Shown here: positions 5,802-11,773 of the stretch, one piece after another
How positions within the stretch are numbered: the first letter of the stretch is position 1
Layout of the letters: the number at the start of each line of letters is the position of its first letter
Origin: a virus
DNA: 23,691 nucleotides
Reading direction: 5' to 3' (one strand)
IMG/VR virus record: IMGVR_UViG_3300046454_000964
Location: 1 to 23,691 of that record
The notes under the pieces: generated by a model
What the model was told of the DNA's origin: nothing
Database searches by the model: none
Seen by the model: only the letters and a program-made list of their open reading frames with translations
Program-made: the position numbers and the translations under genes

Positions 5802-5924
5802 TTGAAGAAAAAGATAGCGAAAATTCCGAGCGGAACTGACGCGACCCTACAGCGCGTACTAGCGCGGCTAGACCGAATGGAACGGGCCCTCCGCCCCTAC
5901 GTCGAGCGTGAGCGCGCCGCGTAA
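5802..5924 (+). CDS. Small basic helical protein (40 aa)
   Basis: Starts at TTG 5802 (an in-frame TAG at 5796-5798 excludes a longer form), with AAGG about 9 nt upstream. The product begins with a lysine-rich KKKIAKIPSG segment followed by an amphipathic helix (LQRVLARLDRMERALRPYVERERAA). The B copy is the same at protein level (CTC to CTG only). The stop TAA overlaps the first bases of the next shared motif. Length and charge suggest a nucleic-acid-binding or small accessory protein. The non-ATG start keeps confidence moderate. Confidence 0.5.
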   Translation: MKKKIAKIPSGTDATLQRVLARLDRMERALRPYVERERAA

Positions 5925-5939
5925 ACCGCTGCGCTCAAG
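5922..5939 (+). promoter_or_regulatory. Shared upstream motif, degenerate copy before DUF2637/HNH operon
   Basis: TAAACCGCTGCGCTCAAG: the core is changed at the TCTAG end. It is followed by a leader of about 65 nt and an intrinsic terminator before the first gene. Confidence 0.5.
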
Positions 5940-6003
5940 TGATGTTGACCAGGCAGGGTCGCACACACACCCCATAAACCCCCGGCGCTGATCACGTCGG
6001 GTT

Positions 6004-6059
6004 GCCCCTCGGTTGAGTTCACGCGGCTGCCTCCCGTGAACTCCCGAGGGGCTTTTTTT
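6004..6059 (+). terminator. Intrinsic terminator just before DUF2637-like gene
   Basis: Two stacked stems, GCCCCTCGG (6004-6012) with CCGAGGGGC (6044-6052) and GAGTTCACG (6015-6023) with CGTGAACTC (6035-6043), followed by seven T. It ends 20 bp before the start codon, repeating the motif-leader-terminator-gene layout of the head operon. Confidence 0.88.
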
Positions 6060-6079
6060 GTTTTTGGAGGCAGGAATTT

Positions 6080-6709
6080 ATGAAATCGCGTGACTTTCTA
6101 TCTTGGCTCGCCCTCGGCGCCGCCCTGGTACTGACAGCGAGCGCCGAATACGGCCTTGCGGTTGCGTGCGGCGCATCTAGGGCCGTCGCTGCCGCACTCC
6201 CTGTAGCCCTCGACGTGTATTCCGTCCGTGCGCTGCGGGCGCATCGTGAGGTTGCAACGTCTGTCGGTGCACTCATTGCCGTGAATGCGGTTGCGCACCT
6301 AGTGAGTGCGCATTTCCTCGCCGCATCCGTGCCGGTTGTCATCGGCGTATCCGCACTCGGCCCCCTCGTGCTATGGCGAGTGCACGCGTTGCGCGTTCCC
6401 GCGCCCGCTATAGCGCCTTTCGAGGCTGTGCCGGTATCTGCGCCCGTTGAATCGCCGACAGCGCCGCAGACGCCCGCTGGTGGCTTTCCTCCGCCGATTG
6501 TTGTCGACTGCGCCCCGGTTGCGTTGCATGTTGTGCCGGATGCGACAGATTGCGCCGACCCGCTGTTGTCGGATGCGCGCCGCCTCGACGTCGAGATACG
6601 CACTCGCACGGGTAAGGGTGCATCGCTGCGCACTCTGCAAGCGGAATTGCGCATCGGGCAGGCTCGCGCACAGCGCATTCGCGCCGCACTCGCCGAGGTG
6701 GCAGCGTGA
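6080..6709 (+). CDS. DUF2637-like membrane protein with C-terminal HTH (209 aa)
   Basis: ATG 6080 follows GGAGG. The N-terminal half has three to four predicted membrane segments (about residues 8-28, 32-48, 62-82 and 85-103), with the ALDVYSVRALRAHRE segment typical of DUF2637-like proteins of actinomycete plasmids and phages. A Pro/Ala-rich linker follows (about 110-165), then a short helix-turn-helix-like domain (TRTGKGASLRTLQAELRIGQARAQRIRAAL, about 173-205; an internal part is LRTLQAELRIGQARAQ). The family is often near transfer or replication genes; the exact role is unknown. Its stop overlaps the GTG of the HNH gene. The B homologue lacks seven residues in the linker. Confidence 0.8.
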   Translation: MKSRDFLSWLALGAALVLTASAEYGLAVACGASRAVAAALPVALDVYSVRALRAHREVATSVGALIAVNAVAHLVSAHFLAASVPVVIGVSALGPLVLWRVHALRVPAPAIAPFEAVPVSAPVESPTAPQTPAGGFPPPIVVDCAPVALHVVPDATDCADPLLSDARRLDVEIRTRTGKGASLRTLQAELRIGQARAQRIRAALAEVAA

Positions 6710-7284
6710 ACCTTGAACACCTGGTGATGGTCCCGTTTGCTGAGCCGCGCGGAATTGCCCGGCGGGTGTGCACGAAGTGCGGACAGTCTAAACCGCTATC
6801 CGAGTTTGCCCGATACGGCAAAAACTCGCTTGGCAGGCGCGCTGCTTGTAAGCCCTGCATGAGCCGCTTCAATAAGCGGTACAGGATTGCCCATAACGAG
6901 AAACGACGTACAGCGCGCTACTTGCCCGAGAACGTCGAGAAGACTAGGGCAGATGGACGCAGATACGAGGCGCAGCGACGGGCCCGCAAACTCAATGGAT
7001 GGACCGATAACCACAGCGCCGCCGACCTCGCCGCGTATTTCGTCGAAATCGGTGCTCACAACTGCGTTTACTGCGGAGGACCCGCAGAGCACATCGACCA
7101 CGTTGTCCCCCTCGCCCGGGGCGGAGCGCACGCGATAGGGAATCTCCTCCCCGCATGCGCTGAGTGCAACAAAAGCAAGGGCGCCCGCGACCCGTATGCG
7201 TTCCTCGCCGCGCGGTTCCCGGGCCTAGCCCCGCTGTTTGCCCCGTATATCGGCACGCTGCCGCTAGTCGACTCTTTCCAGTAG
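6706..7284 (+). CDS. HNH endonuclease (192 aa, unit A N-terminus)
   Basis: GTG 6706 overlaps the upstream stop (GTGA). There are two parts. N-terminal residues 1-60 carry a Cys4 zinc finger (C22, C25, C48, C51) and a basic linker. C-terminal residues about 98-192 form the HNH nuclease: C120 and C123, the DH pair D131-H132, N146, C151 and C154, and N155. The HNH domain is a metal-dependent DNA nicking or cutting module. Small HNH proteins encoded near head genes assist terminase cleavage in several cos phages, which is a plausible role here. The C-terminal domain is close to the B enzyme, whereas the N-terminal part is not. Confidence 0.9.
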   Translation: MNLEHLVMVPFAEPRGIARRVCTKCGQSKPLSEFARYGKNSLGRRAACKPCMSRFNKRYRIAHNEKRRTARYLPENVEKTRADGRRYEAQRRARKLNGWTDNHSAADLAAYFVEIGAHNCVYCGGPAEHIDHVVPLARGGAHAIGNLLPACAECNKSKGARDPYAFLAARFPGLAPLFAPYIGTLPLVDSFQ

Positions 7285-7297
7285 CTAGCTGACGTAT

Positions 7298-7324
7298 CAT
7301 CAGATGTACCTGATGACCCATCAG
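7298..7324. repeat. CATCAG/CTGATG dyad after HNH gene
   Basis: CATCAG (7298-7303), atgtac, CTGATG (7310-7315), and a further CATCAG at 7319-7324. In unit B the site also contains CTGACG-tat-CGTCAG. It lies between the HNH stop and the bidirectional terminator; role unknown. Confidence 0.4.
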
Positions 7325-7353
7325 ATTGCCTTTTGAGCGCCTAGCACAACAAG

Positions 7354-7403
7354 AACGGCCCCTAGGGTCCCCCGGTTAGTTCCGGAGGCTCTAGGGGCCG
7401 TTT
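7354..7403. terminator. Bidirectional terminator between convergent operons
   Basis: 12-bp perfect arms AACGGCCCCTAG (7354-7365) and CTAGGGGCCGTT (7391-7402) with an inner CCGG/CCGG pairing, T-containing tails on both strands. It separates the HNH operon from the minus-strand operon. Confidence 0.88.
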
Positions 7404-7418
7404 CTGTGTTCCTGGGGG

Positions 7419-7673
7419 CTACGCCGCCCGCGCGGCCATCTGCGCCGACGTCCATCGTTCCGCACGTCGCCATAGGACCGAGACGATTACGCCGTCCGGC
7501 GCCACCACAGCGACGACGCCGTTACGACCAATCCAGCGCGTACGGCCGTCGTGCGGTTCCGTACCTATGGGGTGGGTGAACACACACGCCAAATCGTCGA
7601 CCTCGACCGCACGTGCGCGCATCTGCTCAAGTGCGTGACGCGAAAGGCGGAGGCTTTCAGGGATACAGGTCAT
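7419..7673 (-). CDS. DUF4258-like protein (84 aa)
   Basis: The protein begins with an LRLSRHALEQMRARAVEVDDL segment followed by R(T)RWIGRNGVVAVVAPDGVIVSVLWR, the pattern of DUF4258 (an N-terminal helix with HAxxxMxxR, then beta strands ending in a V(I/V)SVxWR). Members of this group are often encoded as the second gene of small stability or toxin-antitoxin-like pairs. The start overlaps the stop of the upstream 98-aa gene (ATGA on the minus strand). The B copy differs mainly at the first residues. A role as a toxin-like or RNase-related protein is possible but not shown. Confidence 0.7.
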   Translation of the reverse strand: MTCIPESLRLSRHALEQMRARAVEVDDLACVFTHPIGTEPHDGRTRWIGRNGVVAVVAPDGVIVSVLWRRAERWTSAQMAARAA

Positions 7674-7966
7674 CGCTGCCCGCCCTGCAGCGCATTCCGC
7701 ACGGCAACCGCAGCGGCACCAAACAGAGGTTCGTCGTTCGGCGCGAGGGCGTCGAGGATTTCGCCGAGTGCGTCGTTCAACGCAGGTACGAAAGCGCTGA
7801 GTTCCTCGTCTGTAGCCTGCCCGGCGTCGAGGATCACGGACACAACGCAGTGCAGCGCGTACGCCGCCTCGACCGTTACGGCTGCCTCGATGGCCCCGCC
7901 CCGCTGCACGAACACCGTTCGCCCTGTGACCGGGTCTTTGCCCAACCGCCTAAACTGCTCGTTCAT
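7670..7966 (-). CDS. Conserved 98-aa protein, unknown function
   Basis: The frame is open further upstream, but the start ATG (complement of 7964-7966, MNEQF) is chosen because a 1-bp indel just upstream changes the reading frame between A and B while the protein from MNEQF onward is conserved. The sequence has a beta-like start (RTVFVQRGGAIEAAVTVEAAYAL) and an acidic helical second half (DEELSAFVPALNDALGEILDALAP). It is the first gene of the minus-strand operon with the DUF4258-like gene. By position it could be the antitoxin-like partner or a repressor, but no domain is recognised. Confidence 0.75.
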   Translation of the reverse strand: MNEQFRRLGKDPVTGRTVFVQRGGAIEAAVTVEAAYALHCVVSVILDAGQATDEELSAFVPALNDALGEILDALAPNDEPLFGAAAVAVRNALQGGQR

Positions 7967-7988
7967 GGCAGCGTCCATTCGCTGTCTA

Positions 7989-8023
7989 GGCCCGGTTCGG
8001 AGGTAGCCCCCTCCGACCGGGCC
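7989..8023. terminator. Strong hairpin upstream of minus operon
   Basis: Arms 7989-8003 and 8010-8023 pair with one bulged T; on the plus strand it is followed by GTTCTGTTTT. It may stop plus-strand transcription entering the GntR control region, or act as leader structure for the minus operon. Confidence 0.6.
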
Positions 8024-8075
8024 GTTCTGTTTTGCGCCGTCCGGCGCGCTGCCAATCATTGCACTCTGCGCACGC

Positions 8076-8098
8076 TGTGCACAGTCCGCACAGTGTGC
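8076..8098. promoter_or_regulatory. Paired dyads, probable GntR operator
   Basis: Palindromes TGTGCACA (8076-8083) and GCACAGTGTGC (8088-8098) lie 12 bp apart, centred in the divergent region between the minus operon and the GntR gene. Winged-helix GntR proteins usually bind short dyads near their own promoter, so this is the natural candidate. Confidence 0.5.
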
Positions 8099-8141
8099 TA
8101 CTCGGTGCGCTGGATGCACGGGGCGCACGGAGTATGGAGTC

Positions 8142-8354
8142 ATGGAACCGGTGTACGAGTGGCAGCGAGTAGCCGCAGATATCGAACGGCGAATCAGCGC
8201 AGGGGAGGTACCGAAAGGCGGACGGCTGGAAAACGAGCGGGAGTTGGCGGACCACTATCGCGTGAGCGCGGGCACTGTCCGGCGCGCTGTGCGGGACCTG
8301 CGGGACCGAGGATTGGTCGCCACGCTGCCCGCAAAGGGCACCTACGTGCTGTGA
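8142..8354 (+). CDS. Compact GntR-type winged-helix regulator (70 aa)
   Basis: The whole protein is the GntR DNA-binding domain: the start (VAADIERRISAGEVPKGGRL), the ENERELADHYRVSAGTVRRA helix-turn-helix at about residues 31-50, and the wing ending in LPAKGTYVL. There is no effector-binding domain; such short forms are common in actinomycete plasmids and integrative elements. ATG 8142 has GGAG 4-8 nt upstream. It lies between the divergent minus-strand operon and the recombinase gene and probably controls one or both. The copy at 17072 is identical. Confidence 0.88.
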   Translation: MEPVYEWQRVAADIERRISAGEVPKGGRLENERELADHYRVSAGTVRRAVRDLRDRGLVATLPAKGTYVL

Positions 8355-8423
8355 CACACCGCATGTACGCTTAGGTCGGACACCCGCCCGGGTGGCCCCC
8401 TTAACCCTCCACGGAGGGACGGG

Positions 8424-8441
8424 GTAGCCGTTGCGCTCTAG
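8424..8441 (+). promoter_or_regulatory. Shared upstream motif, copy before recombinase
   Basis: GTAGCCGTTGCGCTCTAG ends only 8 bp before the recombinase ATG; the following AGGGA could serve as a weak RBS, or transcription may be nearly leaderless. Two dyads precede it: CACCCG/CGGGTG (about 8380) and CCCTCC/GGAGGG (about 8405). Confidence 0.6.
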
Positions 8442-8449
8442 GGACCCAC

Positions 8450-9991
8450 ATGCGACCTCTGACCTGCGTCATTTACGACCGACTCTCGCGCCTCCACGCC
8501 GAGGAAGCCCCAGACCACCGCATCGCTGCGTGCCGCGCGTACGCCGAACAGCGCGGGTGGAAGGTGGTGCACGTCGCCACCGACACGAACGTGAGCGGGG
8601 CAAGCAAGCTGGAGGACCGCCCCGGTATGCGCGAGGTGCTCGCATGGCTGCCGCGCGTCGATTTCGTGGTGGCCGCGAAGCTGGACCGGTATGCGCGTAG
8701 CGTGCTGGAATTTCAGCGGCTTATCGACGCCGCAAAGAGCATGCGCACCACGGTCGTGACCGTCGATGGCGTTGTGTCGCCGGAAAACGCGTCCATTATC
8801 ATCAACGTTCTCGCCGCTTTCGCCGAATACGAGCGAGACATGATTCAGTCCCGCATCACAGCGAGCAAAGAGCACTTCCGGCAGCGCGGCAACCACCTCG
8901 GCGGAATCGCGCCCTATGGCTACGCCGTAACCGGCCCCGTGAACGACAAGCGGTGGGGTATCGACGAGTCAGCGGCGGCGATTCTGCGGGATTGTGCCGA
9001 CCGGCTGATCAACCACGGGGCGTCGTTGACTGGCCTTGCCCGTGAGCTGAACGAGCGGGACGTATTGCCGCCCGCTGAACACGCACGGCAGCGCGACGGC
9101 CGAAAGCTGCGCGGCGGGATGTGGCACTCGACCACGCTACGGGACGTGCTCTATTCGCCCGCCGTTCGCGGATGGCTCGTAAAGGCCACCCCGGGCACCA
9201 AGCGTTCCGCCCTCACAAATCAGCCCGTCCTCGACGCGCAGGGCAACCCGCTGAATGCCGGGCCTGCCATCCTCGACGCCGAAACGTGGTCCGCCGTGCG
9301 CGCGATTATCGACGGTAAGGCGGTAGGTCGAGGCAAGACCCGCAACGGAAAGGCGTTGCTTTTGCACGTGGCGCGCTGCTCCGAATGCGACGGGCCGTTG
9401 TACCGGCAGCGCCGAGAGGTCAACGGCAAGGACTACAGCACCTACGTGTGCCGCGCCGGGGTCGGAAAGCGAGGCATCCACAAGCCGAACGTCGTCATTG
9501 CCCGGAATTTGGAAGACCTCGTGTCGACCGACTTCCTTAAGCGGTTTGGCGGGTTCGGCCGTAAGCGGTGGGTCGAGGCCGACGGCAGTGCGGTTCTCCA
9601 ACTCGCCGACGTCACAGCGCAGTTGGACAATCTCTCTGCCAGCATTCCGCACCTGCCCGCCGGTGGCCGGACGTGGCGCCTCGCTATGGACCAGGTGGCA
9701 GCGCTGGAAGCACGCGAGGCGGAATTGCGCGCCGAGGCCGAACACGCCGAGGGCCGTTGGGAAGACAGCGGAACGACCGTCGGCGACGAATGGGCACAGC
9801 GCGACGAGGAAGGACGCCGGGCCCTACTCGCCGACCTCGGCGCCCGTGTAGTGGTCCGTCCAGCAACGCCCGGTGCACCTAAGCGGTTCGACCCGTCGCG
9901 GGTGGCCGTCGAGTTCGAGGGTCCGGCGTGGTGGCGTAATGACCCGGCGGCGGGGGCGCGTACCGCCCTGGCAATGGATCTGAGCGACTAG
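8450..9991 (+). CDS. Large serine recombinase / integrase (513 aa)
   Basis: Residues 1-145 are the resolvase-type catalytic domain: YDRLS with R11 and catalytic S13, RPGM (57-60), KLDRYARS (77-84) and the helix with EYERDMIQSR (126-135). Residues about 150-270 are the recombinase DNA-binding domain beginning at GGIAPYGY (151-158). A zinc ribbon follows (C310, C313, C334) and a coiled-coil insertion (about 380-440), together the usual large serine integrase layout and length. The enzyme should integrate and excise the element at att sites; a directionality factor would be needed for excision and may be among the small proteins. ATG 8450 is the only sensible start. Confidence 0.96.
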   Translation: MRPLTCVIYDRLSRLHAEEAPDHRIAACRAYAEQRGWKVVHVATDTNVSGASKLEDRPGMREVLAWLPRVDFVVAAKLDRYARSVLEFQRLIDAAKSMRTTVVTVDGVVSPENASIIINVLAAFAEYERDMIQSRITASKEHFRQRGNHLGGIAPYGYAVTGPVNDKRWGIDESAAAILRDCADRLINHGASLTGLARELNERDVLPPAEHARQRDGRKLRGGMWHSTTLRDVLYSPAVRGWLVKATPGTKRSALTNQPVLDAQGNPLNAGPAILDAETWSAVRAIIDGKAVGRGKTRNGKALLLHVARCSECDGPLYRQRREVNGKDYSTYVCRAGVGKRGIHKPNVVIARNLEDLVSTDFLKRFGGFGRKRWVEADGSAVLQLADVTAQLDNLSASIPHLPAGGRTWRLAMDQVAALEAREAELRAEAEHAEGRWEDSGTTVGDEWAQRDEEGRRALLADLGARVVVRPATPGAPKRFDPSRVAVEFEGPAWWRNDPAAGARTALAMDLSD

Positions 9992-10012
9992 GCGCCCGTC
10001 TAAGCCCCTCGC

Positions 10013-10050
10013 AGCCCCGTTCGGCCCCCCTCGGTCGAGCGGGGCTTTTT
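10013..10050 (+). terminator. Terminator after recombinase gene (B)
   Basis: AGCCCCG (10013-10019) pairs with CGGGGCT (10040-10046), with further TCG/CGA pairing inside, followed by TTTTT. Confidence 0.8.
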
Positions 10051-10512
10051 CATGCCCGCAGACGGGCGCACAGAGCGTCAAGGCGGCATCCCTAAGTTAC
10101 CGGCTAGTAACATCTAGAGCCGTACCGGCGCCACCCCTCGGGAGGACGAGCCGCCCCTTGCCGCTGTGAGGCGCTGTAGGGCTCCCTATGCGCCCCGGAG
10201 GGTCGAGGTGGACCGAGGGCCTTAGGTCGTCCCCCGAGGCGCTCAGACGGGCGTACAGGGCGTAGAGGCTCTACAGCGCGAGGGGCTGACGCTGGCTGAC
10301 GTTATAAAAGTGCTCTTTCTCATTCCCACCCCCTCTAGCCTGCTACTTCTGACGACTGACGTTTTGACTATCAAACTCAGTATGTCTATAGAGACTCTTA
10401 AGGGATACCGGACAACACCTTTCATCCGTCAGTCGTCATGACGCCGCCCCGCGCCGCTGTTAAATGTGCCCCACGTCACATTTCCTTTTCTCTCCTTTTT
10501 CGCCCCTCCGCG

Positions 10513-10530
10513 TATGCCCCCGCGCTCTAG
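10513..10530 (+). promoter_or_regulatory. Shared upstream motif before 62-aa gene (B)
   Basis: TATGCCCCCGCGCTCTAG keeps the GCGCTCTAG core. It ends 41 bp before the ATG at 10572. Confidence 0.55.
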
Positions 10531-10571
10531 GGACACCAGCAAGGGGAACCAAGGAGAGAGGGTGAACCCTT

Positions 10572-10760
10572 ATGGCAGCCGAACGCCTGATAGCCGTCAT
10601 TGTGGCTTGGACCTGCGAAAAGTCCGCGCGAGGGCGCATGGCCCGGGACTTTGTGGACAACGTCGGCAACGACGCGCGCATGCAGGCGGAGCGGCTATCG
10701 CGACTCGCCATCTACGCCGAGCAGCAGATCGGGCGGACGGGCGGGCTCGCGTTCCATTAA
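10572..10760 (+). CDS. Conserved 62-aa protein, unknown function (B)
   Basis: Homologue of the 1286 gene with the same length and the same NVGNDARMQAERL core, but with many replacements elsewhere, so the two have diverged as proteins while staying intact. ATG 10572 follows an AAGGAGAGAGGG purine run at 10551-10562, 9 nt upstream of the ATG. It is flanked by a motif and a terminator and is thus a single-gene unit. It has one Cys (C16) absent from A. Confidence 0.8.
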   Translation: MAAERLIAVIVAWTCEKSARGRMARDFVDNVGNDARMQAERLSRLAIYAEQQIGRTGGLAFH

Positions 10761-10768
10761 GAGGTAAG

Positions 10769-10794
10769 GGCGCCATTTCGGCGCCTTTTCTTTT
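10769..10794 (+). terminator. Terminator after 62-aa gene (B)
   Basis: GGCGCC (10769-10774), 5-nt loop, GGCGCC (10780-10785), then TTTTCTTTT. Confidence 0.88.
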
Positions 10795-10812
10795 GGTCTC
10801 TTTCGTGACCAG

Positions 10813-10964
10813 CCGTCCCATCGAGGGACGGAACCCGGGTCTAGCCGTCCCATCGAGAGACGGAACCCATTCTCAACCGTCCCATTGATGGACGTAACCC
10901 GTTTTGATCCGTCCCCTAGCAAGACGGAACTAACGCCGATCCGTCCTCTCATGGGACGGAACCT
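10813..10964. repeat. Five dyad repeats at exact 32-bp spacing
   Basis: Units start at 10813, 10845, 10877, 10909 and 10941. Each is CCGTCCC, five variable bases, then GGGACGG-AACC or a close variant, followed by about 8 variable bases. 32 bp is close to three DNA turns, so the dyads face the same side. Changes in units 3 and 4 break pairing on one side without compensation, which favours a DNA-binding array (operator, iteron, partition or packaging site) over RNA hairpins. It sits between a terminator and the zinc-finger operon, which has no shared motif here. Absent from A. Confidence 0.85.
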
Positions 10965-10985
10965 AACTTGAATCGAGACAGCCGC

Positions 10986-11243
10986 ATGGACAAGAACGAG
11001 CTTATTCACCTACTCCGGGTCGCCGAGACAGCGCTATGGGACGCCGTCTTTAAGGGCGTGCCCTCCGCCGAGGCCGCCCACCGGGAAATCACGCGCGCCC
11101 TACACGATCTCACCGATACGGGTAGCTGCGGCAAGTGCGGCAAGACCCTCGCGCAGGCCGACACGGGCCGTCAACGCCTCTATTGCTCGGACAAGTGCCG
11201 TAAGGCAGCGCACCGGAAGCGTAATGCGCAGGTGGCAGCGTGA
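10986..11243 (+). CDS. One-finger Cys4 zinc protein (85 aa)
   Basis: ATG 10986 is preferred; a TTG at 10968 is an in-frame alternative and neither has a strong RBS. The first 45 residues are helical (LIHLLRVAETALWDAVFKG, EAAHREITRALHDL). The C-terminal part is a zinc finger CGKC ... YCSDKC with a basic tail (RKAAHRKRN). Lies directly behind the five dyad repeats, which probably control it. The stop overlaps the next GTG. Likely a nucleic-acid-binding regulator; exact target unknown. It replaces the three-finger gene of A. Confidence 0.75.
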   Translation: MDKNELIHLLRVAETALWDAVFKGVPSAEAAHREITRALHDLTDTGSCGKCGKTLAQADTGRQRLYCSDKCRKAAHRKRNAQVAA

Positions 11244-11539
11244 ACGCCCCGGGCATCGATGCCACGCAGGCCGAGCTAGCCGCGTGGTGTGCCTTTTGGC
11301 GCAGTGGCGCCTACGGCGCAAGCCCGAAACCCGATCGCAAATGCGAAACGTGCGGAACGGTAGTAACCGGCGGGCGTAGTTATTGCTCGAATTCCTGCCG
11401 GTGGCCGCCTAAGCCCCCGTGCGTGCGCTGTGGGAAGCCAAATAGGCGTACGGGCCTCGCCGGTCGCCGAATCGTCCCGTACTGCTCCTCGCGCTGCCGG
11501 TATGAGGCAAGCGCCACCACCCCACCTACTAGTCACTAG
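11240..11539 (+). CDS. Two-finger Cys4 zinc protein (99 aa)
   Basis: GTG 11240 overlaps the previous stop. Two fingers are seen: CETC ... YCSNSC (about residues 35-52) and CVRC ... YCSSRC (about 61-86), separated by a Pro-rich link. A short Trp-containing N-terminal helix (AELAAWCAFWRSG) precedes them. The C-terminal residues are encoded by the inverted repeat at 11523-11545, in a different frame from that used by the A gene at the same palindrome. Probably DNA- or RNA-binding; no named family. Confidence 0.75.
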   Translation: MNAPGIDATQAELAAWCAFWRSGAYGASPKPDRKCETCGTVVTGGRSYCSNSCRWPPKPPCVRCGKPNRRTGLAGRRIVPYCSSRCRYEASATTPPTSH

Positions 11540-11545
11540 GAGGTG
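11523..11545 (+). promoter_or_regulatory. Inverted repeat covering stop codon and RBS (B)
   Basis: Same 23-bp element as at 2710-2732, with the stop TAG of the two-finger gene at 11537-11539 and the RBS AGGAGGTG of the next gene inside it. Its sequence is kept although the upstream gene and reading frame differ from A. Confidence 0.65.
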
Positions 11546-11551
11546 CCCACC

Positions 11552-11740
11552 ATGGCAACCCCATTTGATGCTGGAACCTCGGCGCTGTTGGCGATCGAGG
11601 ATCACTTGCCCGTGCCCCGCAACCTCGCGGAAAGGAACACTGTCTTTCGTTCCCTGAACATAATTCGGGCGCTAATTCTCGGATATGAAACCCCCGAGCC
11701 GGCGGCCGTTACCGAATTGATGCCATCGGAAACCGACTAA
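11552..11740 (+). CDS. Conserved 62-aa protein (MATPF type) (B)
   Basis: Near-identical homologue of the 2739 gene; differences are concentrated in residues 6-18. ATG 11552 follows AGGAGGTG. The preserved RBS palindrome and protein indicate that this gene belongs to the fixed part of the element while the finger genes before it are exchanged. Function unknown. Confidence 0.8.
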   Translation: MATPFDAGTSALLAIEDHLPVPRNLAERNTVFRSLNIIRALILGYETPEPAAVTELMPSETD

Positions 11741-11754
11741 TGTCCAATTTGGGA

Positions 11755-11772
11755 TATGCCTTTGCGCTCTAG
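11755..11772 (+). promoter_or_regulatory. Shared upstream motif before structured RNA (B)
   Basis: TATGCCTTTGCGCTCTAG, followed as in A by AAACACATAGGG. Confidence 0.6.
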
Positions 11773-11773
11773 A

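Larger units (their letters stand above)
1..8132. mobile_element. Satellite unit A (left-truncated)
   Basis: First of three direct-repeat units. It starts inside the recombinase gene and runs through the zinc-finger, RNA, head, membrane/HNH and minus-strand genes. The right limit is set where the sequence becomes identical to the next unit boundary (last difference 8132 versus 17062), so it is a comparison boundary, not a proven element end. A differs from B by substitutions throughout and by several replaced modules. Confidence 0.75.
9992..10571. repeat. Non-coding region with direct and inverted repeats (B)
   Basis: No gene seen. The CAGACGGGCG direct repeat is at 10059-10068 and 10244-10253 (185 bp apart, as in A). 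A B-specific A+T-richer insertion follows: dyad GTAGAG-G-CTCTAC (10262-10274), CTGACG at 10286, 10296, 10349 and 10356, and a 12-bp perfect inverted repeat 10350-10361 with 10427-10438. This insertion has no counterpart before the 62-aa gene in A. A control region, origin or recombination site is possible. Confidence 0.5.

Noticed and set aside
6019-6720. 233-codon minus-strand ORF opposite the DUF2637-like gene
   Set aside because: Antisense to a conserved membrane protein gene, with low-complexity Ser/Thr/Ala/Arg composition typical of shadow frames.
7967-8143. Longer form of the 98-aa minus-strand protein
   Set aside because: A single-base insertion in B changes the upstream frame completely while the part from MNEQF is conserved.
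10813-10964. CRISPR array
   Set aside because: Repeats are imperfect 24-bp dyads with only about 8 variable bases between them, too short for spacers, and no cas gene is present.
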